Assembly (NCBI RefSeq): GCF_011068285.1 | Contig: NZ_CP049616.1 | Location: 1,158,501 to 1,222,500 of the forward strand | DNA length: 64,000 nt | From: Flagellimonas oceani | GTDB taxonomy: Bacteria; Bacteroidota; Bacteroidia; Flavobacteriales; Flavobacteriaceae | Direction of reading: 5' to 3' | Shown here: positions 44,947 through 54,300 of the stretch, piece after piece | Layout: the number at the start of each line of letters is the position of its first letter | Position numbering within the stretch: the stretch's first letter is position 1 | Translations under genes and position numbers: made by a program | Notes under the pieces: model-generated | Seen by the model: only the letters and a program-made list of their open reading frames with translations | What the model was told of the DNA's origin: nothing | Databases searched by the model: none

Positions 44947-45674
44947 ACTATATGAGATATTCAATTGTTTTTCTAGGGTTTCTTTTGATAATAAGCTGTC
45001 GTCAAAAGGAAAATCCCCGCCAGAATACTACCGTAGAAGCCGAAACAGAAGTAGCTTTGGATGCTATACCCACGGATACCACGGCTAAAGTTGCCAAGCC
45101 CGTTCTAAAAACCTTCGATGGTTTGGCCGACACCACTTTTGTAAGGTTGGCAGATTTTAGCGAGGATTTCGCCTACGATATGCGCTATGCCACCAAAAAC
45201 AATTTTTTAAAGGCCAAGGTGTACGATTGTGCCGAATGCTACACCCGCGTAAAAACGGCCAAGGCATTGATCAAAGCCAATAAGTATTTTATGGATAAAG
45301 GCGTTAAAATCAAATTTTATGATTGTTATCGACCCAACTCCGTGCAATATAAAATGTGGGAAATAGTGCCCAACCCCCAATATGTGGCCAACCCGGACAA
45401 GGGATCGATTCACAATAGGGGCGGTGCCGTGGATATTACCTTGGTGGATATGGACGGCAACGAACTGGATATGGGAACCGATTTTGATTATTTCGGAAAA
45501 AGGGCCTATCACGATAACATGGATTTGCCCCAAGAAATATTGGACAACCGAAAATTATTAAAGGAAACCATGGAGGCCCATGGCTTTTGGTCCATAAGAA
45601 CGGAGTGGTGGCATTACAACCTTTCGTCAGCCTCCAATGATCCCGTGGCCAATTTTAAATGGGAATGTAACTAG
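44943..45674 (+). CDS. D-alanyl-D-alanine dipeptidase (VanX/DdpX family) lipoprotein
   Basis: This is an M15D zinc peptidase of 243 residues with lipobox LLIISC (C19). The zinc ligands and catalytic base are in place: H157 and D164 (SIHNRGGAVD), E221 and H224 (TEWWH). The spacing matches VanX. It would split D-Ala-D-Ala dipeptide in the periplasm. No vanH or vanA genes are near, so glycopeptide resistance is not implied. Recycling of cell-wall D-Ala is more likely. The start overlaps the hydrolase stop by four bases; an in-frame ATG lies nine bases later. Confidence 0.93.
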   Translation: MNYMRYSIVFLGFLLIISCRQKENPRQNTTVEAETEVALDAIPTDTTAKVAKPVLKTFDGLADTTFVRLADFSEDFAYDMRYATKNNFLKAKVYDCAECYTRVKTAKALIKANKYFMDKGVKIKFYDCYRPNSVQYKMWEIVPNPQYVANPDKGSIHNRGGAVDITLVDMDGNELDMGTDFDYFGKRAYHDNMDLPQEILDNRKLLKETMEAHGFWSIRTEWWHYNLSSASNDPVANFKWECN

Positions 45675-45689
45675 TGATCGCTCAACTTT

Positions 45690-46616
45690 ATGAAAAAGCT
45701 TAAAAAATCAACCTTGGCCATAGTATTGATTTCGTTTGGAATGTCTGCTCAGGATACTATTATGCCATTATGGCCAAAAGCTATACCCAATCAAATTAAG
45801 TCAGAAGAAAAGGAGAAGATAGAGCATGCCGATGACGGTATAATTTGGATATCCAATGTTCAAGAGCCTACATTGGAAGTCTACCTTCCTGCCCAAAAAA
45901 GCATGACAGGGCAGGCGGTAATCATTTTTCCGGGAGGCGGATATTATGGTCTTGCGTATGACTGGGAAGGTATTGATATTGCTAAAACCCTTACTGCGAG
46001 AGGGGTGGCGGGTATCGTGGTAAAATACCGCTTGCCTTGGTCCAAATCCATAACCGGGGGGAAGAACGTAGTGCCCTTACAAGATGCCCAGCGTGCCATT
46101 AGATTGGTTAGGGAAAACGCTGAAGAGTGGAACATCGCATCCAATAAAATCGGAATTATGGGTTTCTCGGCCGGGGGACATTTGGCGTCCACATTGGGCA
46201 CCCACTATAATGAAAAGGTATACAAAAGGCAGGATGAAGCCGATGACCTATCGGCCCGTCCAGATTTTATGGCATTGATCTACCCTGTTATCACGTTGGG
46301 GGAGCCCAGCACCCATACCGGTTCCAGAGCATCATTGATTGGGGAGGAGCCCTCCGCCGATGCAGTGGATTACCTGTCCAACGAAAAACATGTAGATGTG
46401 GATACTCCACCAACTTTTTTGTTACATGCCATGGACGATGAGGCCGTGCCAGTGGAGAATACCATCATGTTTTTTGAAGCTTTGAGAAAACACAATGTAC
46501 CCGCAACCATGCACGTTTACCCAACAGGCGGGCATGGATTTTCGTTGGCATTACAAGATGAAAAATTGAAAGATTGGATACACCTTTTGTTTGATTGGAT
46601 AGCGCATTTGGACTAA
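45690..46616 (+). CDS. Secreted alpha/beta hydrolase, acetyl-xylan-esterase-like
   Basis: The 308-residue protein has a short signal peptide (ending GMSAQ). It has the alpha/beta-hydrolase elements FPGGGYYGLAYDWEG (HGG-type oxyanion), nucleophile S160 in GFSAGGH, the acid in LLHAMDDEAVP and H in PTGGHGFSL. It resembles acetyl esterases of the xylanase-associated BD-FAE type. The plus-strand stop overlaps the stop of the methyltransferase gene on the other strand by four bases. It likely removes acetyl or related esters from sugars; the evidence is family-level only. Confidence 0.9.
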   Translation: MKKLKKSTLAIVLISFGMSAQDTIMPLWPKAIPNQIKSEEKEKIEHADDGIIWISNVQEPTLEVYLPAQKSMTGQAVIIFPGGGYYGLAYDWEGIDIAKTLTARGVAGIVVKYRLPWSKSITGGKNVVPLQDAQRAIRLVRENAEEWNIASNKIGIMGFSAGGHLASTLGTHYNEKVYKRQDEADDLSARPDFMALIYPVITLGEPSTHTGSRASLIGEEPSADAVDYLSNEKHVDVDTPPTFLLHAMDDEAVPVENTIMFFEALRKHNVPATMHVYPTGGHGFSLALQDEKLKDWIHLLFDWIAHLD

Positions 46617-47797
46617 TCGACTAATTTTTCACAGTCCAGGACCAACAACGAACCGCTGTGGGACTTGGTGAAGAACAGGTACCTATTTCCACCATCCTTT
46701 ATGTTATGTTTTTTACGAAGTTCGGCCACTGTAATGGGAAAGTTGCGAGTGGTAATGTTTGCCTTGGCAACCCCTAAGGATTTTATTGATTTTTTGGAAT
46801 ACGGCAGTACTTGATTCACTTTAAACCTTCTTCCCGGAAAGTCGATGACCCTGTCGGATGTGTACAAATGGGAGTGGGGGTGTAATTTGGCCAAGTCATG
46901 GTACTTTGCGACCGACTTAAACCCTCCTGACTTTAGAATGGCCGAATTGGGTTCGTACAAATAGGCCGATGGTTCCCCAAATTCCACTTGGGCGGTATGC
47001 TCGTGTTCCAGTTCAAAATTGAAGGTATCGTCTTGTTGTGGAGCAATATTTATGGTTTTTATTTTGATGCTTCCTGTGAAACCCTTTTCTAAGACGAACA
47101 AAAGTTCCTTTACTTCATTCTGGACGGCAACTACATGGACTTCTTTTACAAACCGAAGCTCTTCGATCCCCAATTTTATGTCCAAGAGCGGAGAGGTTTT
47201 TACCAGAATATGTTGCGTTTTTTCAAAAAGTAGGGGGAGATGTTCAGGTAGGTTTGGTAGACAATCCTCCAATAAAAATACCTTTCCTTTGGCATCATTT
47301 CTTCGGGATGGATCCACATAAATCCAATCAAAATCAGTCCTTACATTTTTTAAAAAATCGATGCCGTCCCCAGTTAGACATTCAATATTTTTTTGGCCTA
47401 AAATTTCAAAATTATGATGGGCAATTTCACTCAATTCTTGATTGATCTCGCAGTGAAAAACAGCGGCTATTTTTTGGGAAAAAAAGTAGGTGTCCACACC
47501 AAACCCACCTGTTAAATCCACTAGTGATTTTCCGTTTACCAATCGAGCTTTATATGTTGCCGTTAGCTCTGAACTTGTTTGCTCGATATTTAATTTATTG
47601 GGGTAATAAATATTCGGGGTGCTGAACCAAATCGGGAGCTTATCTTTAGACTTATTCTTCGCTTCAATCTGTTCGGCCAGTTCCTTTTGGGAAATCCCTT
47701 CAAAAAGTGGTTTTACCAACAGAACTGACATGATGTCACCTGATAAATTTTTTAAAATAAAATCCTGTGCACCAGTATTTAATATAAGTTTATTCAA
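46613..47797 (-). CDS. Class I SAM-dependent methyltransferase with THUMP-like C-terminus
   Basis: The 394-residue enzyme has a SAM-binding motif I LVDLTGGFGVDTYFFS and motif IV-like WIYVDPSRRND. A C-terminal THUMP-like beta domain follows (about 300-394, PGRRFKVNQVLPYSKKSIK, ITTRNFPITVAELRKKHNI). The DPSRR tetrad resembles RNA methyltransferases of the same group, so an RNA target is plausible but unproven. It lies eight bases from the AI-2E transporter gene upstream, and these genes read leftward together with the DUF4159 gene. Confidence 0.9.
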   Translation of the reverse strand: MNKLILNTGAQDFILKNLSGDIMSVLLVKPLFEGISQKELAEQIEAKNKSKDKLPIWFSTPNIYYPNKLNIEQTSSELTATYKARLVNGKSLVDLTGGFGVDTYFFSQKIAAVFHCEINQELSEIAHHNFEILGQKNIECLTGDGIDFLKNVRTDFDWIYVDPSRRNDAKGKVFLLEDCLPNLPEHLPLLFEKTQHILVKTSPLLDIKLGIEELRFVKEVHVVAVQNEVKELLFVLEKGFTGSIKIKTINIAPQQDDTFNFELEHEHTAQVEFGEPSAYLYEPNSAILKSGGFKSVAKYHDLAKLHPHSHLYTSDRVIDFPGRRFKVNQVLPYSKKSIKSLGVAKANITTRNFPITVAELRKKHNIKDGGNRYLFFTKSHSGSLLVLDCEKLVD

Positions 47798-47804
47798 ACT
47801 AAAA

Positions 47805-48905
47805 CTATAAGTTTTTGGTCAGTTTTTTCACGAATGCATTTTCGGCCAAAAATTCTTTCAAAATCACCTTTATTGCAGTATATCCAGGTACGGCGACGAC
47901 CATTCCTACCACACCAAAAAGAAGCCCCGCTATAATAATGACCAAGAAAATTTCCAAGGGATGGGATTTAACGCTTGTGGAAAAAATAAAGGGTTGCGAA
48001 AAGAAATTGTCTATCAATTGTCCCACCGTTAAACCTATCAGAACATACATTGCTTTGGGCAAAATTACGGAGCTAAAATCGGCATCGATAAAAGTGGTCA
48101 TTGTTAAAAGAACCATGGTCACTCCGCCAATGATCGGACCTATGTAGGGGATAATGTTGAAGAGGGCACAAAGGAACGCAATTACGATGGCGTTTTCCAC
48201 ACCTACAATCAAAAGCGAAATAGTATAAATTACAAACAGAATAAACAATTGCAACAGTATGCCTGCAAAATATCTCGAGAGCAGATTATTGATCTTATCG
48301 ATGGACTTTACCAGATTGCTTTCTTTGTCATTGGGGACAAAGGTCAGTATGCCGTTTTGCATCAATTTGCTGTCCTTTAAAAAGAAGAAGGAAATGAAGA
48401 GCACTGAAAATAGGCCGATGCTAAAATTGCTCAATACATTTACGAATGAATTGATAAAGTTTGGGATAAACTTAAGGTCCAATCCCTTGAGTACGTTCTC
48501 TTCGATTTTGGATTCGTTGATCATATCGTTGACGCTCCGAGTAGAGGCGCCAAAATATTCCAAAGTTTGCAGGTAAAGCCTGTTAAGGTCGTTCTTGAGC
48601 GCTTCCATATCCAATAAAGAAAGGTTTTTGCTCTGCTCCGCGATCAATGGAATAAAAAGTGCCAAGATACCCGCGAATATCGCAAGCATAAAAAGCATGG
48701 TCACTACCACGGCCAAGGTGTTCGGAAACCGCAACCTGTTTCTTAAAAACCTAACTATGGGACGCCCGAGCAAGGCCAGTACCGCGGCTATGGCCAAGTA
48801 GGCCAATACGGACTGTATTTTGTAAAAGAACCAGCATATAAGTACCGCGCCCACCATTATGGCCACTGCCCTCAATATTCCGTTGGCTATTGTTTTTGAG
48901 TTCAT
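47805..48905 (-). CDS. AI-2E family transporter (UPF0118/PerM)
   Basis: The 366-residue protein has about eight transmembrane helices in the AI-2E/PerM arrangement: paired helices at the start (AVLICWFFYKIQSVLAYLAIAAVLALLGRPIVRFL), a long soluble loop with NRLYLQTLEYFGAS, then a cluster near GVENAIVIAFLCALFNIIPYIGPIIGGV. The late segment LEIFLVIIIAGLLFGVVGMVVAVP is the family signature. The transported compound is not known; the AI-2 name comes from one member. It is four bases from the DUF4159 gene. Confidence 0.93.
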   Translation of the reverse strand: MNSKTIANGILRAVAIMVGAVLICWFFYKIQSVLAYLAIAAVLALLGRPIVRFLRNRLRFPNTLAVVVTMLFMLAIFAGILALFIPLIAEQSKNLSLLDMEALKNDLNRLYLQTLEYFGASTRSVNDMINESKIEENVLKGLDLKFIPNFINSFVNVLSNFSIGLFSVLFISFFFLKDSKLMQNGILTFVPNDKESNLVKSIDKINNLLSRYFAGILLQLFILFVIYTISLLIVGVENAIVIAFLCALFNIIPYIGPIIGGVTMVLLTMTTFIDADFSSVILPKAMYVLIGLTVGQLIDNFFSQPFIFSTSVKSHPLEIFLVIIIAGLLFGVVGMVVAVPGYTAIKVILKEFLAENAFVKKLTKNL

Positions 48906-48908
48906 TGA

Positions 48909-49559
48909 TCAGCCTTTAAAAACATATTCAATTATATTGGAACCCATTTGCAGGGCCTTTGTCCTAATCTCTTCGGGATCGTTGTGTACGGTAGGGTCCT
49001 CCCAGCCATCTCCGAGGTCGGCTTCGTAGGTGTAGAGCAAGACCAACCTCCCTTTTTCAAAAATGCCAAAGGCCTGTGGGCGCTTGCCATCATGTTCGTG
49101 AATTTTGGGCAACCCATCCGGAAAGTTGAACCTTTGGGAAAATATAGGGTGGTCGGCACCCAGTTCCTCCAGTTGCCTATCAGGGAACAGCTTTTCCAAT
49201 TCCCTTCTCAAATAGGGCTCCATACCATAGTTGTCATCAATGTGCAGAAATCCGCCGGACAAAAGGTAGGTTCGTAAATTTTGAACCTCTTCATCAGTAA
49301 AAAACACATTTCCATGCCCTGTCATGTGCAAAAACGGATATTTGAATATGGAAACGTTGCCGGCCTCAACGGTCTCTGGTTCAGAATCTATTTTGGTATC
49401 TATGTTGGTGTTGCAAAACTGGATCAAATTTGGAAGTGCCGTTGGGTTGGAGTACCAATCACCGCCACCACCGTATTTGAGAATGGCTATTTGCTGTGCA
49501 ATGGCGGTGTTTTGTGCAAAAAAAAGCAGCGAAAACACCAAAAACATGGTTTTCTTCAT
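48909..49559 (-). CDS. DUF4159 domain-containing secreted protein
   Basis: This is a 216-residue exported protein (signal ending IAQQ). The domain has the GGGGDWYSNPTALPNLIQF start, HMTGHGNVFFTDEE, SGGFLHIDDNYGMEPYLRREL and the final YEADLGDGWEDP. The fold is related to class I glutamine amidotransferase-like/ThuA-like domains, but catalysis is not established. It reads leftward and is four bases from the transporter gene. Function unknown. Confidence 0.92.
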   Translation of the reverse strand: MKKTMFLVFSLLFFAQNTAIAQQIAILKYGGGGDWYSNPTALPNLIQFCNTNIDTKIDSEPETVEAGNVSIFKYPFLHMTGHGNVFFTDEEVQNLRTYLLSGGFLHIDDNYGMEPYLRRELEKLFPDRQLEELGADHPIFSQRFNFPDGLPKIHEHDGKRPQAFGIFEKGRLVLLYTYEADLGDGWEDPTVHNDPEEIRTKALQMGSNIIEYVFKG

Positions 49560-49622
49560 AAGAAACGGTTAACCGACCCTAAAAATAGGACAATCATTTG
49601 TAAAACAATGAAGTGTTTCTCT

Positions 49623-50330
49623 TTAGTTATTGATAATCGCCACTGTTGTGCAGGCCACAATGGCCGCAGTCTCGGTTCGGAGCCTATTTCGCCCAAGGGA
49701 AATTGGGGTATATCCTTTTTCTTTGGATAGATCAATTTCTTCCTTGGAAAAATCTCCTTCGGGACCAATAAGTAGGGTAACATCATTATCGGCGATAACC
49801 CTTCGCTTTAATTCCATCTTCTCGCCATTTTGGCAATGGGCGATAAATTTAAACCCTACGGAAACGTTCGTTTCCAAAAACTCTTTGTAGGGGACGGCTG
49901 GATTTATTTTTGGTAAAATAGTCTGTAAAGATTGCTTCATGGCCGACTGGAGCACCCGTTCCATTCGCTCCAGTTTGATGGTCTTTCTCTCGGAATGGTC
50001 ACAAATAATAGGGGTGATTTCATCCACGCCTATTTCTGTGGCCTTTTCCAAAAACCATTCGTAACGGTCGTTCATTTTGGTGGGGGCCACCGCCATATGC
50101 AATTTGTATCTTTTTGGAATGGTCCTACTTTCCGAAACAATGCGCACTTTGCATCTTTTTTGGTCGGCCTCCAAAATCTCTGCTTCGAACAGGTAGCCCT
50201 TGCCATTTGTAATTTGGACGGTATCCCCTTCGGATTTTCGCAAAACCCTGACAATGTGTTTGCTTTCGTCGGGTGGAAAAACAAATTGCTTGGCACTATT
50301 GTCCAATTTGGCGTTGTAAAAAAGCTGCAT
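49623..50330 (-). CDS. rsmE: 16S rRNA (uracil(1498)-N(3))-methyltransferase RsmE
   Basis: This 235-residue SPOUT-family methyltransferase has an N-terminal PUA-like part (residues 1-70, including DESKHIVRVLRKSEGD) and a C-terminal knotted SAM fold. The fold carries the motifs EWFLEKATEIGVDEITPI, LLIGPEGDFSKEEIDL and LGRNRLRTETAAI. It methylates U1498 of 16S rRNA. Length and motifs are normal. It is followed by the TsaD gene on the same strand, with 18 bases between them. Confidence 0.95.
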   Translation of the reverse strand: MQLFYNAKLDNSAKQFVFPPDESKHIVRVLRKSEGDTVQITNGKGYLFEAEILEADQKRCKVRIVSESRTIPKRYKLHMAVAPTKMNDRYEWFLEKATEIGVDEITPIICDHSERKTIKLERMERVLQSAMKQSLQTILPKINPAVPYKEFLETNVSVGFKFIAHCQNGEKMELKRRVIADNDVTLLIGPEGDFSKEEIDLSKEKGYTPISLGRNRLRTETAAIVACTTVAIINN

Positions 50331-50348
50331 AGCTAAGGTTTAAATTAG

Positions 50349-51377
50349 TTAGCTGCCTATGGCATATCTTGCTTTGGCGGCAATATTTTGTTGGGTGAAC
50401 TCCCCTTTGTTGAACTTGAGGTATCCCACGATACCGATCATGGCGGCATTGTCCGTGCAATACTCAAATTTAGGAATAAAGGTTTGCCATCCCAAGTTTT
50501 CCTCGGCATCTCTTAATCTACCGCGTATACCTGAATTGGCAGCCACTCCGCCACCGATCGCAATTCGGGTTATCCCGGTCTGGTCAACGGCCATTTGGAG
50601 CTTTTCCATCAATATTTCCAAAATGGTGTATTGTACCGAGGCGCAGATATCGTTGATGTTCTCAGCCACAAAATCAGAATTTTTTTGGGACTCGCGCTGT
50701 AAAAAGTAAAGAATGCTCGTCTTTAGTCCGCTAAAACTAAAATTTAGCCCATCGACCTTTGGCTTTGGGAATGAAAAAGCAGTTGCGTCTCCCAGTTTGG
50801 CATATTTGTCGATAAGCGGTCCCCCGGGATAGGGCAGTCCCATTAATTTGGCACTTTTATCAAAAGCCTCCCCAACGGCATCGTCCAAGGTTTCGCCCAG
50901 GACTTCCATGTTAAAATGATCGGTCACCTTTACGATTTGTGTATGTCCACCGCTGATGGTCATGGCCAAAAACGGGAATTCCGGGGTTGTTTGGGCATCG
51001 TCCTCGATAAAATGTGCGAGTATATGCGCTTCCATGTGGTTCACTTCGATCAGGGGAATGTCCAGCCCAAGTGCCAACGACTTGGCAAAGGATGTGCCCA
51101 CCAATAGGGAGCCCATGAGTCCCGGTCCTCTGGTAAAGGCTATGGCAGATAGTTGTTTTTTATCGATATTTGCCTTGGCCAAGGCTTGGTGTACCACGGG
51201 AACTATATTTTGTTGATGTGCCCTTGAGGCCAATTCTGGAACAACGCCTCCATATTGCTTGTGGATTTCTTGTGTAGCTACCACATTGCTCAGTACTTTT
51301 GTATTACAAAGTACGGCGGCAGAGGTATCATCGCAGGATGATTCTATTGCTAGGATGTATTTTTTTTGATTTTCCAC
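50349..51377 (-). CDS. tsaD: tRNA threonylcarbamoyladenosine synthase subunit TsaD
   Basis: This is the catalytic subunit that installs t6A on tRNA. The 342-residue ASKHA protein has the N-terminal AIESSCDDTSAAV, metal ligands H114 and H118 (EVNHMEAHILAHF) and GGHTQIV. Also present are EAFDKSAKLMGLPYPGGP and the C-terminal IAIGGGVAANSGIRGRL. The gene starts at 51377 and its first codons overlap the start region of tamB on the other strand. The tsaD/tamB head-to-head arrangement is common in Bacteroidota. Confidence 0.97.
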   Translation of the reverse strand: MENQKKYILAIESSCDDTSAAVLCNTKVLSNVVATQEIHKQYGGVVPELASRAHQQNIVPVVHQALAKANIDKKQLSAIAFTRGPGLMGSLLVGTSFAKSLALGLDIPLIEVNHMEAHILAHFIEDDAQTTPEFPFLAMTISGGHTQIVKVTDHFNMEVLGETLDDAVGEAFDKSAKLMGLPYPGGPLIDKYAKLGDATAFSFPKPKVDGLNFSFSGLKTSILYFLQRESQKNSDFVAENINDICASVQYTILEILMEKLQMAVDQTGITRIAIGGGVAANSGIRGRLRDAEENLGWQTFIPKFEYCTDNAAMIGIVGYLKFNKGEFTQQNIAAKARYAIGS

Positions 51378-54300
51378 TGGTTTTGGAACAAAAATTGGTC
51401 AACAAAGGTAAAACATAAAAGCCCTATCAAAAAACTTCGTAAAATACTGTTGCGCTCCCTGTTGGCCATCATACTTATTCTGGTATTGGGGTCTGTGGTG
51501 CTTTCCGTTCCGGCCGTTCAGACCAGATTGGGCAAATACGCAACGGATACCTTGAACAAGGAGTTTGGGACCAATATCCAGATTGATCGCGTAAGTATTT
51601 CTCTTTTCGGCCTAAATGCCGATATAAAGGGCGTTTATGTCGAGGACTACAGGCAGGACACTCTTTTTTATATACACAAACTCTCTACATCTATCCTTAA
51701 TCTTAGGAACATGGCCGGCAATAAAATGGAGTTTGGCGATATAGAGTTGGATGGGCTTACCTTTAATTTAAAGACCTACGAGGGCGCATCGGATACCAAT
51801 TTGGATGTTTTTGTGGATAAATTGGATGATGGCAAGCCCCGTGACCCGGGAACCCCTCCATTTTTTTTGTCCTCGGGGGAAGTGCAGATACATAAAGGAA
51901 AATTTAGGCTGATCGATGAGAACTTGGATGCGGCCGAAGTGTTGAACTTTTCCGAAATTGAAATTCTGGCCTATGATTTTCAAATTCTTGGCCCGGATGT
52001 TTCCCTTAAAATAGATGACCTCTCTACATTGGCCAAAAGGGGCATTCGGTTGGAGAAGCTTTCCGCGGACTTTGAATATACTAGGGAATATATGCGTTTT
52101 GACTCCCTTTTGATAGATACCGAGCAGTCCAAGCTCAAGGGCGACCTTATGTTCAAATATGAGCGCGAAGATTTGGCAAACTTTGTCGATTTGGTGGAAT
52201 TGGATGCGAAATTTACAGAATCTACCGTGGCCCTGAACGAAGTAAACGCTTTTTTTGATGAGTTTGGGCAGGATAAAATCGTAAACTTTACCGGGGATTT
52301 TAGCGGTAGGCTCAATCAGCTTCAGGTGGATAATCTGTTTCTGTTCACCGACAACACCGGGATTCGGGGCGATTTTAGGTTCGATAATATGTTCAGTGAG
52401 CAGGCCCCATTTGTTTTACGGGGCGATATTGACAACCTGACTTCCAGTTACTATCAGCTAAGAAGTATTTTGCCCAAAATTTTGGGCGACAACATTCCGG
52501 CGTCCGTTCAAAAACTTGGTCAGTTTACGGTTCGGGGCGATACGGAGGTCACCGAAACCTCGATAGATGTGACCGTGAACCTTAACACAGCGGTAGGGGA
52601 CAGTTATGTAGACTTACAGATGACCAACGTGCAGACCATTGAAGATGCCTCCTACATTGGTTTTATTTCCTTGATCGATTTTAATATAGGCGAGTTTATA
52701 GACAATGAACAATTGGGGCTGGCCTCCATGGACATGAACGTGGAAGGAAAGGGGTTTGTTGCGGAAAGTTTGAACACCGAAGTCTCAGGAGATGTTTACA
52801 AACTCGAATTCAATAATTATGAATACAATAAAATAAAGGTCTCCGGTATACTCCGTAACCAGTTGTTCGATGGGGTCCTTCTTTGCAACGATGAGAACTT
52901 TAGGTTCGATTTTCAAGGATTGGCCAATTTCGGGGAAAGGGAGAACAAATTCAACTTTGTGGCCGCAGTTGATTATGCTGACTTAAAAGCATTGAAATTC
53001 ATCAATGATAGTATTTCCATCTTTAAAGGGCATGTGAACATGGACATCGAAGGGAATAATCTGGATGATATGGCCGGACAGCTTCGATTTTCCAATACCA
53101 CATATCAAAATAAAAACGATACCTATTATTTTGAGGATTTCAGTGTGGTCTCGTCTTTTGATAGGGATACCATACGTACCATTGAGATCAATTCCCCGGA
53201 CATTATAACCGGATACATGCGGGGCAGCTTCAAGTTGAACGAGTTGGGCCAATTGGTCCAAAACTCGGTAGGTAGCATCTATACCAATTATCAACCCTTT
53301 AAAATTTCCGATGGGCAATATTTGGACTTCAATTTTAAGATTTACAATAAAATCGTGGATGTGTTTGTGCCGGAAATCGCTTTTGATGCCAATACATTTA
53401 TACGAGGGGCCATAGAAGCCGACCAGAGCGATTTTAAGCTCACGTTCAAATCGCCCAGTATTGAAGCGTTCGGCAACAAATTCGACAATATTGAATTGAA
53501 GATCGACAACAAGAACCCCCTGTTCAATACCTTCGTTTCCGTTGAGGATATGTCCACGGTATATTACGACATCAAGGATTTTAGTTTGATAAACACCACC
53601 TTAAAGGATACACTTTTCTTTAGAACCGAGTTCAAGGGCGGTAGCGAGTACAACGATAGCTATAACCTTAACTTTTACCACACTTTTAACGAGAACAACC
53701 GATCGGTGATCGGTCTCAAAAAATCCGACATCAGTTTTAAGGGCAATACTTGGGTGCTCAACAAAAACGGCAACAACAAGAACAAGGTCATTTTCAACAG
53801 TACGTTGGATAGTATCCTTATCGAGGATGTGGTCATGGACAACAACAATGAGGAACAAATCCGATTGCGGGGAGAGATAGCCGATTCAACCTACAAAGAT
53901 CTAGATCTGCAGTTCAAGTTGGTGTCACTCGATAAAGTGACCCCGGCCATAGATAGTTTAAAGTTGAACGGTGAAGTAGACGGGTTTTTGAACATTCTAC
54001 AAAAAGATGGGAACTATTTGCCCACATCCAGCCTCAATATCAAAAATTTTAGCGTCAACGACATGCGTATGGGCAACCTGGAAGTGGGAATCTACGGTAA
54101 TAACGACCTTACCGAGTTTGGTGTGAGCACTTGGCTGAACGATGACGGCAGGGAGCGCATGAGCATAAACGGCAGGGTGACCAACGTGAACAACGAGCAG
54201 GAACTAGATTTAAGGGCAAATTTTAAGGATTTTGCCATGGAGCCCTTTAAACCATTGGGGCAAGATATAATTTCCAATATTAGGGGCTTCATCAGCGGTG

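Noticed and set aside
44943..45674. Glycopeptide resistance (vanX) interpretation
   Set aside because: No vanH, vanA/B or vanRS genes are near; a lone lipoprotein dipeptidase fits wall recycling better.
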